Assembly (NCBI RefSeq): GCF_000739575.1
Contig: NZ_BBJO01000026.1
Coordinates: forward strand, 1 to 47,184
Length of the DNA stretch: 47,184 bases
DNA from: Halobellus rufus
GTDB taxonomy: Archaea > Halobacteriota > Halobacteria > Halobacteriales > Haloferacaceae
Direction: 5' to 3'
The stretch's first letter is position 1; every line of letters begins with the position of its first letter. The notes beneath the pieces are model-generated. The model did not search any database and was not told the origin of the DNA. It worked only from the letters and a program-made list of their open reading frames with translations. Below, one piece after another: positions 1 to 8,840 of the stretch. The position numbers and the translations under genes were made by a program.

Positions 1-239
1 GCGCACACGGTCTCGCCGCGCGCCTCGTCGGTGACGAGGTTGCCGCCGCACTCCGGACAGACGAACCGCTCGTCTTCCCGTTCTTCTGCGGCCTGCTCGT
101 CTTGGGTCCGTTCGTCTGTGGTCTGTTCGTCCGTTTCCTTCGCTTTCTGTTCTGTTTCGCTCCGCTCTCCGGCGAACTGCTCGCCGGCTCGGAACGTCCT
201 GCGTTCGTCGATCCGCTCTCGGGTTCGTGTGTCACTCAT
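1..239 (-). CDS. tfb: Transcription initiation factor IIB (TFB), N-terminal part
   Basis: This is the first 79 or so residues of a TFB, cut by the window edge. TFB bridges TATA-bound TBP and RNA polymerase at archaeal promoters. The start is the ATG at 239. The first 56 residues are a charged, low-complexity extension rich in Glu, Asp, Arg and Thr. A zinc ribbon then begins with CPECGGNLV (Cys61 and Cys64) and a further cysteine falls at the very end of the window. The two cyclin-like repeats lie outside the window. Haloarchaea carry several tfb paralogues and the sequence seen does not say which one this is. The TATA box lies about 85 nt upstream, so this mRNA probably has a 5' leader. Confidence 0.85.
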   Translation of the reverse strand, partial: MSDTRTRERIDERRTFRAGEQFAGERSETEQKAKETDEQTTDERTQDEQAAEEREDERFVCPECGGNLVTDEARGETVC

Positions 240-320
240 AATTGGGCGGGTTCGTCCTCACCGGAAGAGGAAAAAGAAGACGTCCGGCCGGACTGACCTT
301 ACCATCAGTAAGTACCAAGA

Positions 321-330
321 GTATATAAAT
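321..330 (-). promoter_or_regulatory. TATA box, probably for tfb
   Basis: The minus strand reads ATTTATATAC in an AT-rich patch between the corA 3' end and the tfb start. It lies about 85 nt from the ATG and so predicts a leader of roughly 55-60 nt, unlike most genes here. A second AT-rich box (423-432) could serve either strand. The rest of 240-500 holds nothing recognisable. Confidence 0.5.
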
Positions 331-500
331 CTTCCTATATCTAGAGGAGCCGAATACTGCAGCAAAAGCGCACAGAGACGGTGTTTTGTGCGGTTCAGAC
401 GCTGCCAGTTCGGCGGATTCGAGTATATTTAATCATTCCGCACAATCCGGTCCGCACATCCGAGAGGAGGGAGTCGACGTACGTACCGTGCGATCGACGG

Positions 501-1499
501 TCACATCCACCCCTCGCGTCGGAAGTAGACGAGCAGAACCGTCGTCACGAGCGTCATTCCGAGGATGACGGCGGGGTAGGCGTACGGCCACGTCAGTTCG
601 GGCATGTTCGTCGCGTGCTCGCCGAAGTTCATCCCGTAGACCCCGACGACGAACGTCAACGGGATGAAGATGGTCGCGACGACCGTCAGCCGCTTCATCA
701 CCTCGTTCGTCGACTGGGAGACGACGTTGAGGTAGATGTCGCGGGTGCCGCGGGTGAGGTCCCGGTAGGTCTCCGTGAGGTCGACGATCTCGACGAGGTG
801 GTCGTAGACGTCGCGGTAGTACTTCTCCGTCGTCTCACGCACCCCAACGAGGTCCCCGCGCGCCAGCGTGCCGACGGCCTCGCGCATCGGCCACACGACC
901 TTCCTGAACGACAGTAAGTCCCGGCGGACGGCGTTGAGCTCTTCGATGAGCTCGCTGTCCGGGCTCGAGAGGATCGACTCCTCGATCGTCTCGATCGTGT
1001 CGCCGACGTTGTCGAGCAGGTCGAAGTACTCCTCGACGGCGTGGTCGATCACGCGGTACGCCGCGAAGTCGGGACCCTGCTTGAGTACCCGTCCCTGTTG
1101 GTTCTCGACGGACTGCCACACGTCGGAGACGACCGGCACGTGGTCGTCCTCGTCGGTCATCGTCACCAGCCAGTCCTCGCCGAGGAACAGCCCGATCGGC
1201 TGGGTTCGAATCTCCTCTTCGAACGTGGTCTCGCCGCGTTCGAGCGCGACCGTCTTCACGAGCACGAACGTGTGCTCGTCGAGTTCCTCCGTCTTCGGTC
1301 GCACGCCGCTGCGGACGTCCTCGACTTCGAGCGGGTGGAGCGAAAACGCCTCCGAGACGGCTCGCACCTCCGCCTCGGTGGGCGAACTCACTCTGATCCA
1401 CGTGGTACCCGTCGCCTCCCGAGCGGCTTCGAGATCGGCTTCGTCCTCGACGCTGTAGTGTTCGACGCGGCCGACGTCGTAGACGAGCGCGGAGATCAC
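501..1499 (-). CDS. corA: CorA-type magnesium/cobalt channel
   Basis: CorA forms a pentameric divalent-cation channel in the cytoplasmic membrane. The 332-residue length is typical. The long N-terminal cytoplasmic domain is acidic. The signature GMN occurs at residues 289-291 in YGMNFGEH, directly after the first membrane helix (about 268-288), and a second helix (about 309-325) is followed by a short basic tail, RREGWM. The start is a GTG whose last bases overlap the TGA of a 14-codon ORF, which in turn overlaps the stop of the upstream 54-residue membrane protein. Translation is therefore probably coupled. I see no separate TATA box directly before corA. Confidence 0.93.
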   Translation of the reverse strand: MISALVYDVGRVEHYSVEDEADLEAAREATGTTWIRVSSPTEAEVRAVSEAFSLHPLEVEDVRSGVRPKTEELDEHTFVLVKTVALERGETTFEEEIRTQPIGLFLGEDWLVTMTDEDDHVPVVSDVWQSVENQQGRVLKQGPDFAAYRVIDHAVEEYFDLLDNVGDTIETIEESILSSPDSELIEELNAVRRDLLSFRKVVWPMREAVGTLARGDLVGVRETTEKYYRDVYDHLVEIVDLTETYRDLTRGTRDIYLNVVSQSTNEVMKRLTVVATIFIPLTFVVGVYGMNFGEHATNMPELTWPYAYPAVILGMTLVTTVLLVYFRREGWM

Positions 1500-1540
1500 G
1501 ACGGGTCACGCTCCCGTCGGCGGGTGGTCTCGTCCGTCAT
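1496..1540 (-). CDS. 14-residue micro-ORF bridging two genes
   Basis: The reading frame MTDETTRRRERDPS fills the gap between the 54-residue membrane protein and corA exactly. Its ATG overlaps the upstream TGA (ATGA) and its own TGA overlaps the corA GTG (GTGA). It is too short for a family assignment. The likely role, if it is translated, is to keep ribosomes moving by termination-reinitiation. Chance cannot be excluded from one example, but similar bridges occur at 31606-31656 and 42123-42203. Confidence 0.3.
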   Translation of the reverse strand: MTDETTRRRERDPS

Positions 1541-1701
1541 CCCGACGCACGCTCCTCGCGGCCGATCGCGTACAGCGTCACGCCGACCATCACCCCCGCG
1601 AGCGTCACCGAGCGTCCGGGATACGGCGCGGCGACGCCGATCGCGTACCCCGCGAGCGCGAGCGCGGTGAGCCCGAGGCCGACCGTCCGCGTTCGATCCA
1701 T
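1537..1701 (-). CDS. Small two-helix membrane protein upstream of corA
   Basis: This 54-residue protein starts with a basic MDRTRT and contains two predicted membrane helices (about residues 7-25 and 31-46) ending in a charged tail. I chose the ATG at 1701 because a TATA-like box (ACGCTTTTGG on the minus strand, about 1720-1730) lies some 25 nt upstream, which fits a leaderless transcript. I do not recognise the family. Its position directly before corA, joined through a micro-ORF, suggests co-expression with the magnesium channel. A role as a small regulator or partner of CorA is only a guess. Confidence 0.6.
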   Translation of the reverse strand: MDRTRTVGLGLTALALAGYAIGVAAPYPGRSVTLAGVMVGVTLYAIGREERASG

Positions 1702-1801
1702 ACGCTCTCTCCTCGGAGCCAGACCAAAAGCGTTGTTCGCGTCGTCGACCCGACGCACCACCGTCACCCGCGGCGGTGGGTCAGTTCCTCTAGTAGCGTT
1801 C

Positions 1802-2452
1802 CTACTCCGCGGGGTGCTCGATGGCGCGGATCATCGAGAGGACGTTCTCCTCCTCGCCGTCGAGTTGCTGGGGGTAGACGCCGATCGCGACGATGAAGTC
1901 CTCGCCGTCGCGGTACTTCGTCACGTGGAGGTAGACGTCGACCTCCTGCCCTTCGAGGGTCGCGGTCGCGGCGAACTTCGTCACCGTCGTTTCGGTGCCC
2001 TGCACGGTGACGTTCTCTTCGCCGACCTGTTCGATGTCGCTCAGGCCGGAGTACTGCTGCTGGACGAGTTCGACCAATCGCGCGTCGGAGTAGCTTCCGA
2101 CCGGATTGAGCGTCCGCCCCGCGATTTCGACCGCCGGCGTCGAGACGACCGTGAACACGCCGACTTCGGCCTCACCGAGCGGGCCGAGTTCCATACTCTT
2201 ACTGTAATCGGTGAGGTAGTTGGTGGCGACGACCTGTCGCTCCTGTCCCGCGGCCTCGAAGGTCTCGTTGATTTCGAGCGGCCGCGTGTCGTTCAGTTCG
2301 TAGCCCGCGTCCTGGGCCGCCCCGCTCTCGACGGCGGCCGGGTCCGCGGAGAACGTGAGCGGCTCGTTCCCGGTGATGAAGCCGATGCAACCACTCGTTG
2401 CCAAGAGGAGCGCGACCGCGACGACGGCGACGCCCCGACGATTCGATAGCAC
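1802..2452 (-). CDS. Haloarchaeal lipoprotein, DUF6517-like
   Basis: This 216-residue exported protein has an N-terminal hydrophobic segment ending in the lipobox ATSGC, so the cysteine near residue 22 is the probable lipid anchor. The mature part (acidic, extracellular face) resembles the haloarchaeal family I know as DUF6517, whose function is unknown. The start is a GTG: a TATA box (GCATTTAACA on the minus strand, about 2477-2487) lies some 28 nt upstream. It stands alone, with no obvious operon partner. The family name is from memory; lipobox and export are visible directly. Confidence 0.75.
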   Translation of the reverse strand: MLSNRRGVAVVAVALLLATSGCIGFITGNEPLTFSADPAAVESGAAQDAGYELNDTRPLEINETFEAAGQERQVVATNYLTDYSKSMELGPLGEAEVGVFTVVSTPAVEIAGRTLNPVGSYSDARLVELVQQQYSGLSDIEQVGEENVTVQGTETTVTKFAATATLEGQEVDVYLHVTKYRDGEDFIVAIGVYPQQLDGEEENVLSMIRAIEHPAE

Positions 2453-2649
2453 GGCGGACAGTACTGAGCCAAGAGGTGTTAAATGCGCGGGTGTCGCCCA
2501 GCGGAGCCCGATCGGGAGAGTCGCGAGAGCCGGGCACGGTGACGAGTACCGGTTCGGCAGTCGACGTTTCTCACGGTCGGACGCGCGTCCGTGAACGGGT
2601 TCTGGACCTCAGACTGCCGGAGATATTCACGTTAGGACGGGCGACAGCA

Positions 2650-2763
2650 TCAACCGACTGACGATTTGAGGTCACCCTCGCAGTCGGGACACCGCGCGTG
2701 AAACGAGCCGGGGGAGACCCGACGCCCGCAGTCGGTGCAAACGAAGGACCCGCGAGTAGCCAT
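2650..2763 (-). CDS. 37-residue zinc-ribbon protein
   Basis: This very small ORF begins MATRGSFVCTDCGRR and ends with a second CPDC, so four cysteines in two CxxC knuckles can bind one zinc. Such CPxCG-type micro-proteins are common in haloarchaea and are sometimes labelled rubrerythrin-like, but most have no known role. The start ATG is supported by a TATA-like box (GATAAAAGTT on the minus strand, about 2797-2806) some 35 nt upstream. It is monocistronic. The zinc ribbon is clear; any specific function is unknown. Confidence 0.65.
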   Translation of the reverse strand: MATRGSFVCTDCGRRVSPGSFHARCPDCEGDLKSSVG

Positions 2764-3041
2764 CACACCTTCGTATGCAGTGTGCTGTGTTAACTTTTAT
2801 CGTAGTTCGTGGACGACTGCTGGGAACGGGCGCGAGCTCTCCCACGGCGAACCCTGTGGAGTCGGCACAATCTCACGTTCCACTCTCGGCAGAAACCGCC
2901 GACTATCGCCGTCTCGCCCGTCCTCTCGCTGGATCCCCCCGTCGGAGAGCCTCTGTCCGGCCACCGCGCGCCCGAACGCGACCCGGTGTGTGAGGGAAAG
3001 ATTCTCTACGCAACGTGCGCAATCGGGGGGCGAATCCGCCG

Positions 3042-3464
3042 ATGAATCGGTCCCCACTCCCTCCCGCTACCGCAGGTATCGTCGCGATCGCGATCAGCGT
3101 CACGCGTCGGATCCCGGCGCTGCTATTGGAATCGAATTTGGACCTCTCGTCCCCGCAGGCGCTAACGATGTACGTCCAAGGCGGTCGGTTCGCCTCGTTC
3201 GTACTCGTCTATGGACTGTTGTTCGGAGTGGCATTCTGGGCCGGGCGCCGTTCGGATTCGAACGAGGGGACGGCCCTCGCCGTGGCGAGTGGTGTAGTCG
3301 CTGCGGTCGCGTATCTACTCGGTTCTGGAGGTATCTCGCTTCTGATCGACGGAGAGCAAGGGCCGCTCTTGAGCGCAGTACTCGTACTCGGTTCCAGCAT
3401 CAGTGTCGGCGCCCAACTGGCGGTAGTCACGTTCGCTGGCATCGCCCTCGCAGATCGCCGGTGA
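3042..3464 (+). CDS. Unrecognised membrane protein
   Basis: This is a 140-residue protein with about four hydrophobic segments (roughly residues 8-25, 50-68, 78-95 and 108-135). I placed the start at the ATG giving MNRSPLPPATAG, since the nine codons before it look non-coding. No clear TATA box is seen, and its base composition is a little less GC-rich than the neighbours. I do not recognise the family. The flanks 2764-3041 and 3465-3664 hold no other gene that I can support. Confidence 0.5.
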   Translation: MNRSPLPPATAGIVAIAISVTRRIPALLLESNLDLSSPQALTMYVQGGRFASFVLVYGLLFGVAFWAGRRSDSNEGTALAVASGVVAAVAYLLGSGGISLLIDGEQGPLLSAVLVLGSSISVGAQLAVVTFAGIALADRR

Positions 3465-3631
3465 GGTAGCCCGCCGTGTTTCGAACGACATCACGCGTTC
3501 AAACGACTGCGACTCCGAGCGTTCGTGTTTCAGATTCGCGTCGGCGTGGATCGATCAGCCACTGAAGCGTGCGGACCGCCCGAATCGCGGACGGGACCCA
3601 AACCCGACCCGATCGGCTCCCGCTGTTCGCG

Positions 3632-3641
3632 AATACATATA
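3632..3641 (+). promoter_or_regulatory. TATA box of nop5-fibrillarin
   Basis: AATACATATA is centred about 28 nt before the ATG at 3665, the spacing expected for a leaderless haloarchaeal transcript. It supports this start over the longer upstream reading frame. Confidence 0.6.
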
Positions 3642-3664
3642 CGAGTCCGCATTCAACGAAGCCT

Positions 3665-4543
3665 ATGAGCGGCTCAAATCCCGACCAGGCGGGATGGTTC
3701 ACCGGATTGGATCCGGACGATATCGACGGCGCAGCGAGCGCGATCGCCGACGGGTCGGCCGATCGGCCCCGGAACTGGCCACGGCGAGCCGTCGAGTCCG
3801 GGTTCGCAACCGACGAAGCAGAGTACTACGAGACGTTACGCGCGGCGACGCTGCAGGCGACCCGCGAGGCCGTCCGCGCCCGCGACCGTGCCGACGACCA
3901 GCAGCTCGTGCACGCGGTCAGGGCGATGGACGACGTCGAGCGGACCGCGAACGAACTCGCCGAGCGGCTCGCCGAGTGGGCGGGGTCGCTGACAGACGGT
4001 CCGAGCGGAGACACCCGCGCCCCCGAGTCCCTCGGCGGCGTCGACGGCGCACGGGCGGTCGCCGAGTGGACGCCGAACTCGCCCGCCGAAGAGCGGCTCG
4101 TCTCGCTCGCCGAGCGGATCGTCGATCTCGACGACGAGCGCGCGGAACTCCGGTCGTTCGTCGAGTCGCACGCGCCGGCGGTCGCGCCGAACCTCGCGGA
4201 GATGGCCGGGCCGGTGCTCGCCGCGCGGCTGCTCTCGCTCGCCGGCGGGCTGGAGTCGCTGGCGAAGAAGCCCGCCGGGACGGTGCAGGTGCTGGGGGCA
4301 GAAGACGCCCTGTTCGCGCACCTCCGCGGGCGGGGGTCGTCGCCGAAACACGGGGTCATCTTCACGCACGAGTACGTCCGCGGGACGCACCCCGAGAACC
4401 GCGGGTCGGCGGCACGGGCGTTCGCCGGGAAACTCGCGATCGCGGCGCGGATCGACCACTACTCCGGGGAGTTCAAACAGTCCGTTCACGACGACCTCGC
4501 GGACCGAATGGCGACGATCCGCGCGCGGGAGGTGGGCGAATGA
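3665..4543 (+). CDS. NOP5/NOP56/58 family box C/D RNP core protein
   Basis: NOP5 is the scaffold of archaeal box C/D ribonucleoproteins that guide 2'-O-methylation of rRNA and tRNA, binding L7Ae-RNA and fibrillarin. The protein has 292 residues. Its N-terminal half is acidic and helical. The C-terminal Nop domain contains the HGVIFTHEYVRGTHPENRG stretch, followed by KLAIAARIDHYSG. The lysine-rich tail of other archaeal NOP5 proteins is absent, as is usual in halophiles. The gene overlaps fibrillarin by ATGA, and the pair is a standard archaeal operon. Confidence 0.92.
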   Translation: MSGSNPDQAGWFTGLDPDDIDGAASAIADGSADRPRNWPRRAVESGFATDEAEYYETLRAATLQATREAVRARDRADDQQLVHAVRAMDDVERTANELAERLAEWAGSLTDGPSGDTRAPESLGGVDGARAVAEWTPNSPAEERLVSLAERIVDLDDERAELRSFVESHAPAVAPNLAEMAGPVLAARLLSLAGGLESLAKKPAGTVQVLGAEDALFAHLRGRGSSPKHGVIFTHEYVRGTHPENRGSAARAFAGKLAIAARIDHYSGEFKQSVHDDLADRMATIRAREVGE

Positions 4544-5181
4544 GCCCCGCGCTCCCCGCGGGCGTCCAGCGGCGTCGGTTCGACGGCCGGGAGCGACTCG
4601 CCACGCGGGGCGAGACGGTGTACGGCGAGCCGCGGGACGCCGACGGCTGGCGGGCGTGGGACGCGGGCCGGTCGAAGCTCGGCGCGATGCTGGAGTTGGA
4701 GATGGACGTCGGGCTCGACGGCGGCGAGCGCGTGCTCTATCTGGGCGCGGCGTCGGGGACGACGGTCTCGCACGTGGCCGACTTCGCGGGGCCGACGTAC
4801 GCCGTGGAGTTCGCGCCGCGGCCCACGCGCGACCTGCTCTCGGTCGCCGAGTCGCGATCGAACCTCTTTCCGCTGCTCAAGGACGCCCGCAAGCCGGAGA
4901 CGTACGCTCACGTCGTCGAGTCCGATCTCGACTGCATCGTTCAGGACGTCGCGACGCGGGGGCAGGCGACGGTCGCGCTCCGGAACCGGCAGTTCCTCGC
5001 GTCCGACGGGCGGCTGCTCGCCGCGATCAAAGCGCGCAGCGAGGACGTCGTCGACGACCCCGACTCGGTCTTCGCGGCAGCACTCGACGAACTGCGAGAG
5101 GGCTATGCGATCCTCGAAACGGAGCGGCTGGACCGGTTCCACGACGATCACCTCGCGGTCGTCGCTGAGCCGCGAGAGTGA
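4540..5181 (+). CDS. flpA: Fibrillarin-like rRNA/tRNA 2'-O-methyltransferase
   Basis: Fibrillarin is the SAM-dependent methyltransferase of the box C/D RNP. The protein has 213 residues. The SAM-binding loop VLYLGAASGTTVSHVADF lies at about residues 65-82, followed by YAVEFAPRPTRDLL and, near residue 130, the acidic DCIVQDVA strand. A lysine in AIKARS matches the catalytic region of the family. The ATG overlaps the nop5 stop codon, so the two partners are made together. Length and order are as expected. Confidence 0.94.
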   Translation: MSPALPAGVQRRRFDGRERLATRGETVYGEPRDADGWRAWDAGRSKLGAMLELEMDVGLDGGERVLYLGAASGTTVSHVADFAGPTYAVEFAPRPTRDLLSVAESRSNLFPLLKDARKPETYAHVVESDLDCIVQDVATRGQATVALRNRQFLASDGRLLAAIKARSEDVVDDPDSVFAAALDELREGYAILETERLDRFHDDHLAVVAEPRE

Positions 5182-5239
5182 CTGAGACGTGGTGACAGTC
5201 ACCGGACGGAATGGCGAAGCGTTCGCCGGAGCCCGCGAC

Positions 5240-5247
5240 ATATTTAA
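5240..5247 (+). promoter_or_regulatory. TATA box of gshA
   Basis: ATATTTAA is centred about 28 nt before the ATG at 5272. This spacing favours that ATG over the GTG two codons earlier. Confidence 0.6.
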
Positions 5248-5271
5248 TCGGCCGCCCCAAACGACGTGGCG

Positions 5272-6375
5272 ATGGACCTAGGGTCGGCGGACGCCTTCGA
5301 TCGGATGGGCACGCTCGGCGTCGAAGAGGAGTTCTACATCGTCGACGAGCGCGGCCGCCCGACGTCGGGCATCAACGATCTCGTCTACGATCATCCACCG
5401 ACGGGAGTGCTCGAAGACCGGATCGACCACGAGCTGTTTCAGTTCACCCTCGAGACGCAGACGCCGCTGATCGAGGACCTCTCGGACGTCGAACCGACGA
5501 TCCTGACCGTCCGCGAGGCGCTCGTCGAGCACGCCGCCGAGCACGGCTACCGGATCTCCACGGCGGGGCTGCACCCGACCGCGAAGTGGCGAGAGCTCGA
5601 ACACGCGACGAAGCCGCGGTACCAGTCGCAACTGGACCGGATCCAGTACCCGCAGCACCGGAACACCACCTCCGGATTGCACGTCCACGTCGGCGTCGAC
5701 GACGCCGACAAGGCGACGTGGATCGCGAACGAACTGCGGTGGTACCTCCCGCCGGTGCTCGCGCTGTCGGCGAACTCGCCGTACTGGTACGACTTCGACA
5801 CCGGGCTCGCCTCCGCTCGCGCGAAGATCTTCGAGGCGCTGCCGAACACGGGGATGCCGACGCGGTTCGAGGACTTCGAGGCGTACCGCCGGTTCGAACG
5901 GCAGATGGTCGAACTCGGGTCGATCGAGGACCGCGGCGAACTCTGGTACGACGTCCGTCCGCACACCGGCCACGGCTCCGTCGAGGTCCGGACGCCGGAC
6001 GCCCAGACCGATCCCGCGGCCACGGTCGCGTTCGTCGAGTACGTCTACGCGCTCGTCGAGGACCTCGCAGCGCGCTACGACGACGGCGAGTCCGGCACCG
6101 ACGTCCGGCGGGAAATCCTCGACGCGAACAAGTGGCACGCGATGCGGTACGGCCGAGAGGCGGACTTCATCACTCGAGACGCGGCGGATACGGTCTCTCT
6201 GGACGAGTTCGTCGACGCCGAAACGGACCGCCTCGGAACCGACGCGCTGCGCCGTCTGCTCGACAGGGAGAGCGGGACCGCACGGCAGCGTCGGATCCGA
6301 CGGGAGTCCGGAACCGACGCGCTCTGTGAGGCGCTGTGTCTCGACCGGAGCGGCCGGCCGGCCAGTAGCGTCTGA
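5272..6375 (+). CDS. gshA: Glutamate-cysteine ligase (GCS2 type)
   Basis: This enzyme joins glutamate and cysteine with ATP to give gamma-glutamylcysteine, the main low-molecular-weight thiol of haloarchaea, which lack a classical glutathione synthetase step. The protein has 367 residues. Family landmarks are [11 protein letters not shown] near the N-terminus, the central [11 protein letters not shown], and [11 protein letters not shown], which together form the ATP/Mg and glutamate site of GCS2 proteins. It is monocistronic with its own TATA box. A possible consumer of the thiol, a glutathionyl-hydroquinone-reductase-like gene, lies at 32439-33433. Confidence 0.92.
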   Translation: MDLGSADAFDRMGTLGVEEEFYIVDERGRPTSGINDLVYDHPPTGVLEDRIDHELFQFTLETQTPLIEDLSDVEPTILTVREALVEHAAEHGYRISTAGLHPTAKWRELEHATKPRYQSQLDRIQYPQHRNTTSGLHVHVGVDDADKATWIANELRWYLPPVLALSANSPYWYDFDTGLASARAKIFEALPNTGMPTRFEDFEAYRRFERQMVELGSIEDRGELWYDVRPHTGHGSVEVRTPDAQTDPAATVAFVEYVYALVEDLAARYDDGESGTDVRREILDANKWHAMRYGREADFITRDAADTVSLDEFVDAETDRLGTDALRRLLDRESGTARQRRIRRESGTDALCEALCLDRSGRPASSV

Positions 6376-6420
6376 GAAAGGCTTTTGTCCGACGAGTTTT
6401 GACCTTTCGGGTAGAACACG

Positions 6421-7101
6421 ATGCCTTCCGACGAACCCACAGACGAGAGCGACGCGAGCAGTATCGACCCCGAAGACGTCGTCGAGGACGTCGAGGACGA
6501 ATCCGAGGGCGGGCCGCGAGCGCGACTGGAAGCGGAGGCCGACCGGGCCGTCTCGGAGTTCGACGAGGGGATCGTCGACCTCTTGGCGTGGCTGCTCGAC
6601 ACCGAGACGCGGGCGCGGATCTACGTGTACCTCCGCAAGAACCCCCGGTCGACGAGCGAGGAGGTCGCAGACGGCACGGGCCTGTACCCGAGCACGGTCC
6701 GCGAGGCGCTCGCGGAACTGCACGACGAGGAGACCGTCACCCGGCAGAAGCGCGAGAGCGCCGGCGCGGGCAACAACCCCTACGAGTACACCGCCATCGC
6801 GCCGAGCGAACTCGTCCGCGACGTCGCCTCGCAGGTGCAGTCGGAACTGAACACGGTCTTCAACCTGGACCGGCGGCTCGGTCGATCCGAGGGGGACGCC
6901 GCAGACGACGGCGTCGGCCCGGTGAGCATCACCGTCGACGACGCCACGGATGAGTCGAGCGCGTCCGGGACGGGCAGTCCCGACTCGGACGCCGCCGACG
7001 CGCCGACCGACGACGAGCAGTCCGACGACGGGTCGGGAGACGGCTCCGAGAGCGTCGATATCGACGTCGACGAGGCGTCTCCGGCCGACGACGACGAGTG
7101 A
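6421..7101 (+). CDS. Winged-helix DNA-binding protein with acidic tail
   Basis: This 226-residue protein has a disordered acidic N-terminus, a helical segment (VSEFDEGIVDLLAWLLD), a winged-helix domain at about residues 60-125 (ARIYVYLRKNPRSTSEEVAD, then YPSTVREALAELHDE as the likely recognition helix), and a long Asp/Ser-rich tail from about residue 155. The fold is of the ArsR/TrmB type. The target genes and any ligand are unknown. It is followed 67 nt later by GGGP synthase, which has its own TATA box, so the two need not be co-transcribed. Confidence 0.75.
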   Translation: MPSDEPTDESDASSIDPEDVVEDVEDESEGGPRARLEAEADRAVSEFDEGIVDLLAWLLDTETRARIYVYLRKNPRSTSEEVADGTGLYPSTVREALAELHDEETVTRQKRESAGAGNNPYEYTAIAPSELVRDVASQVQSELNTVFNLDRRLGRSEGDAADDGVGPVSITVDDATDESSASGTGSPDSDAADAPTDDEQSDDGSGDGSESVDIDVDEASPADDDE

Positions 7102-7134
7102 GCGGCGGGGACGAGTCGGACCCGCGCTTTCGCG

Positions 7135-7146
7135 CCATTTTTAACG
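7135..7146 (+). promoter_or_regulatory. TATA box of GGGP synthase
   Basis: CCATTTTTAACG is centred about 28 nt before the ATG at 7169, consistent with a leaderless transcript. Confidence 0.55.
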
Positions 7147-7168
7147 TTGCCCGGGCGAAGTACCTGCA

Positions 7169-7891
7169 ATGACCGGGCCTTGGACCGAGTGGGACCACGT
7201 GCTGAAAGTGGACCCGGACAAAGACCTCGCCGACGGTGAGACGTTCGCCGACGTCTGCCAGACGGGGACCGACGCGATCGAGATCGGCGGCACCCTCGAC
7301 ATCACGACCGAGAAGATGGAGCGCGTCGTCGACGCGTGTTCGCGGTACGACGTCCCGCTCTACCAGGAGCCCTCGAACCCCGGCGTCGTCATCGAATCGG
7401 ACCACCTCGACGGCTACCTCATCCCGACGGTGTTCAACGCCGAGTCGTCCTTCTGGGTGACCGGCGCGCACAAGGAGTGGGTCCGCATCGACGGCCCGCT
7501 CGACTGGGATCGAACGTACACCGAGGCGTACATCGTTCTGAACCCCGACGCCTCGGTCGCGGAGTTGACCGAGGCCGACACCGAACAGACTGCCGAAGAC
7601 GTCGCTTCCTTCGCCGCGGTCGCCGAGAAGATGTTCGGCCAGGAGATCGTCTACGTCGAGTACTCGGGCACCTTCGGCGACACCGAGAAGGTCGCCGCCG
7701 CCCGCGACGCGCTCGACGACGCGACGCTGTTCTACGGCGGCGGCATCGGCGACTACGATTCGGCATACGAGATGGGCAAGCACGCCGACACCATCGTCGT
7801 CGGCGACCTCCTGCACGACGAGGGCGTCGACGCCGTCCGCGAGACCGTCGAGGGCGTCAAGGACGCCCACGCCGAAGCGGTCGTCGAGTAG
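7169..7891 (+). CDS. Geranylgeranylglyceryl phosphate synthase
   Basis: The enzyme transfers a geranylgeranyl group to sn-glycerol-1-phosphate, the first committed step of archaeal ether-lipid synthesis. The protein is 240 residues, the usual size of haloarchaeal members. It has the TIM-barrel motifs of the PcrB/GGGPS family: YQEPSNPG, the [20 protein letters not shown] segment, YVEYSGTFG, and the phosphate-binding [12 protein letters not shown], with VVGDLLHD near the end. It is a single-gene unit. Confidence 0.93.
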   Translation: MTGPWTEWDHVLKVDPDKDLADGETFADVCQTGTDAIEIGGTLDITTEKMERVVDACSRYDVPLYQEPSNPGVVIESDHLDGYLIPTVFNAESSFWVTGAHKEWVRIDGPLDWDRTYTEAYIVLNPDASVAELTEADTEQTAEDVASFAAVAEKMFGQEIVYVEYSGTFGDTEKVAAARDALDDATLFYGGGIGDYDSAYEMGKHADTIVVGDLLHDEGVDAVRETVEGVKDAHAEAVVE

Positions 7892-8102
7892 GGTTCGCTC
7901 GATCTGACCGTTCGCGTTCTTTCCATTTCTGTTCGCTAACGAGAGTGTAGAGAGGCGAGTTGTGAGGTGTTTTCAGGTTCAAATTCGATGAACCTGCTGT
8001 GTGAATCTGCTTGCGAATGTTGCACGGGAAAATTGAGATCTGGAATATCGTCCCCTCGAAAGGTAGAGATACGTTTATTGAGTACACATACGAAGCGGAT
8101 AT

Positions 8103-8741
8103 ATGCCAACTATTGGGGAGTGGTCACTGTGGGTGCATATCGCTGCAGGCGTTGTGGCCGTCCTCGCCGGGACAGGTGCTCTTGTGACGAAGAAAGGTGG
8201 ACAGCGACACCGGCAGGCTGGCAAACTCTTTCTCGCCTCGATGGGCGTCGTTGTCGGGACGGTGTTCGTACTCCTCGCTCTCAATCCGACTTCGTTTCGG
8301 ATCATTCTCACGTTGGTCGCCGTCTTCAGTGGGTATCTTGCGTTCTCTGGGTATCGCGTGCTTAGTCGGAAGCGACCGGCTGCCACCCCTCAGCGTCTGG
8401 ATTGGATCGCAACCGGGAGCGTGGTTCTGACGTGTCTCGTATTGGGGGTCTGGGGGATTGTTTGGGTCGTCGCCGGTAACTCGTTCGGGCTCGTGATGCT
8501 CGTCTTCGGCGGAATTGGAGTAACATTCGGGACTATTGATATTCGTGCCTTCCGGAGAGATACGTCCGGTGAGTGGCTAGTTAGTCATCTTCAGCGGATG
8601 GTTGCTGCGTTTATTGCGACGATCAGCGCTGTGTCCGCAGTCAATCTCACCCCCGTGTTGGGTATTCTGGCGTGGTTGTGGCCGACAATCGCGGGCACAC
8701 CCCTGATCTATTACTGGTCAAAGGAACACAGCAAGGAGTGA
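8103..8741 (+). CDS. DUF2306-like integral membrane protein
   Basis: The 212-residue protein has about six to seven membrane helices. The N-terminal pattern LWVHIAAGVVAVLAGTGAL followed by KKGGQRHRQAGKLF, with conserved His, Gly and KG..HR residues, matches the DUF2306 membrane family, whose function is unknown. Codon choice is visibly less GC-rich than in the neighbours (TTTG, ATTG, AAAG and similar triplets are frequent), and the flanking 7892-8102 is AT-rich too. This suggests transfer from a less GC-rich source. A TATA-like ACGTTTATTG lies about 30 nt upstream. Confidence 0.7.
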   Translation: MPTIGEWSLWVHIAAGVVAVLAGTGALVTKKGGQRHRQAGKLFLASMGVVVGTVFVLLALNPTSFRIILTLVAVFSGYLAFSGYRVLSRKRPAATPQRLDWIATGSVVLTCLVLGVWGIVWVVAGNSFGLVMLVFGGIGVTFGTIDIRAFRRDTSGEWLVSHLQRMVAAFIATISAVSAVNLTPVLGILAWLWPTIAGTPLIYYWSKEHSKE

Positions 8742-8799
8742 CACGGCGATACCATAGTCATCCAGTGTATTACGCGGTTCACCGCCGACGAGCGGCCGC

Positions 8800-8823
8800 A
8801 GGCCGCAGTTCGGCGGCCTTTTT
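8800..8823 (+). terminator. Hairpin plus T-run after the DUF2306 gene
   Basis: A 7-bp stem (AGGCCGC pairing with GCGGCCT, 6-nt loop) is followed directly by five T residues, resembling an intrinsic terminator for the gene ending at 8741. Confidence 0.5.
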
Positions 8824-8840
8824 CCCTCTAGGTTTTTGCG

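Noticed and set aside
423..432. Second AT-rich box before corA/tfb as an additional tfb promoter
   Set aside because: It is symmetric enough to act on either strand and lies almost 190 nt from tfb; nothing supports it over the closer box.
1789..1806. Short hairpin and a 14-nt match to the element at 29901-29914
   Set aside because: The stem is only 5 bp and 14-nt matches are expected by chance in 47 kb of biased sequence. I keep it only as a remark under the palindrome finding.
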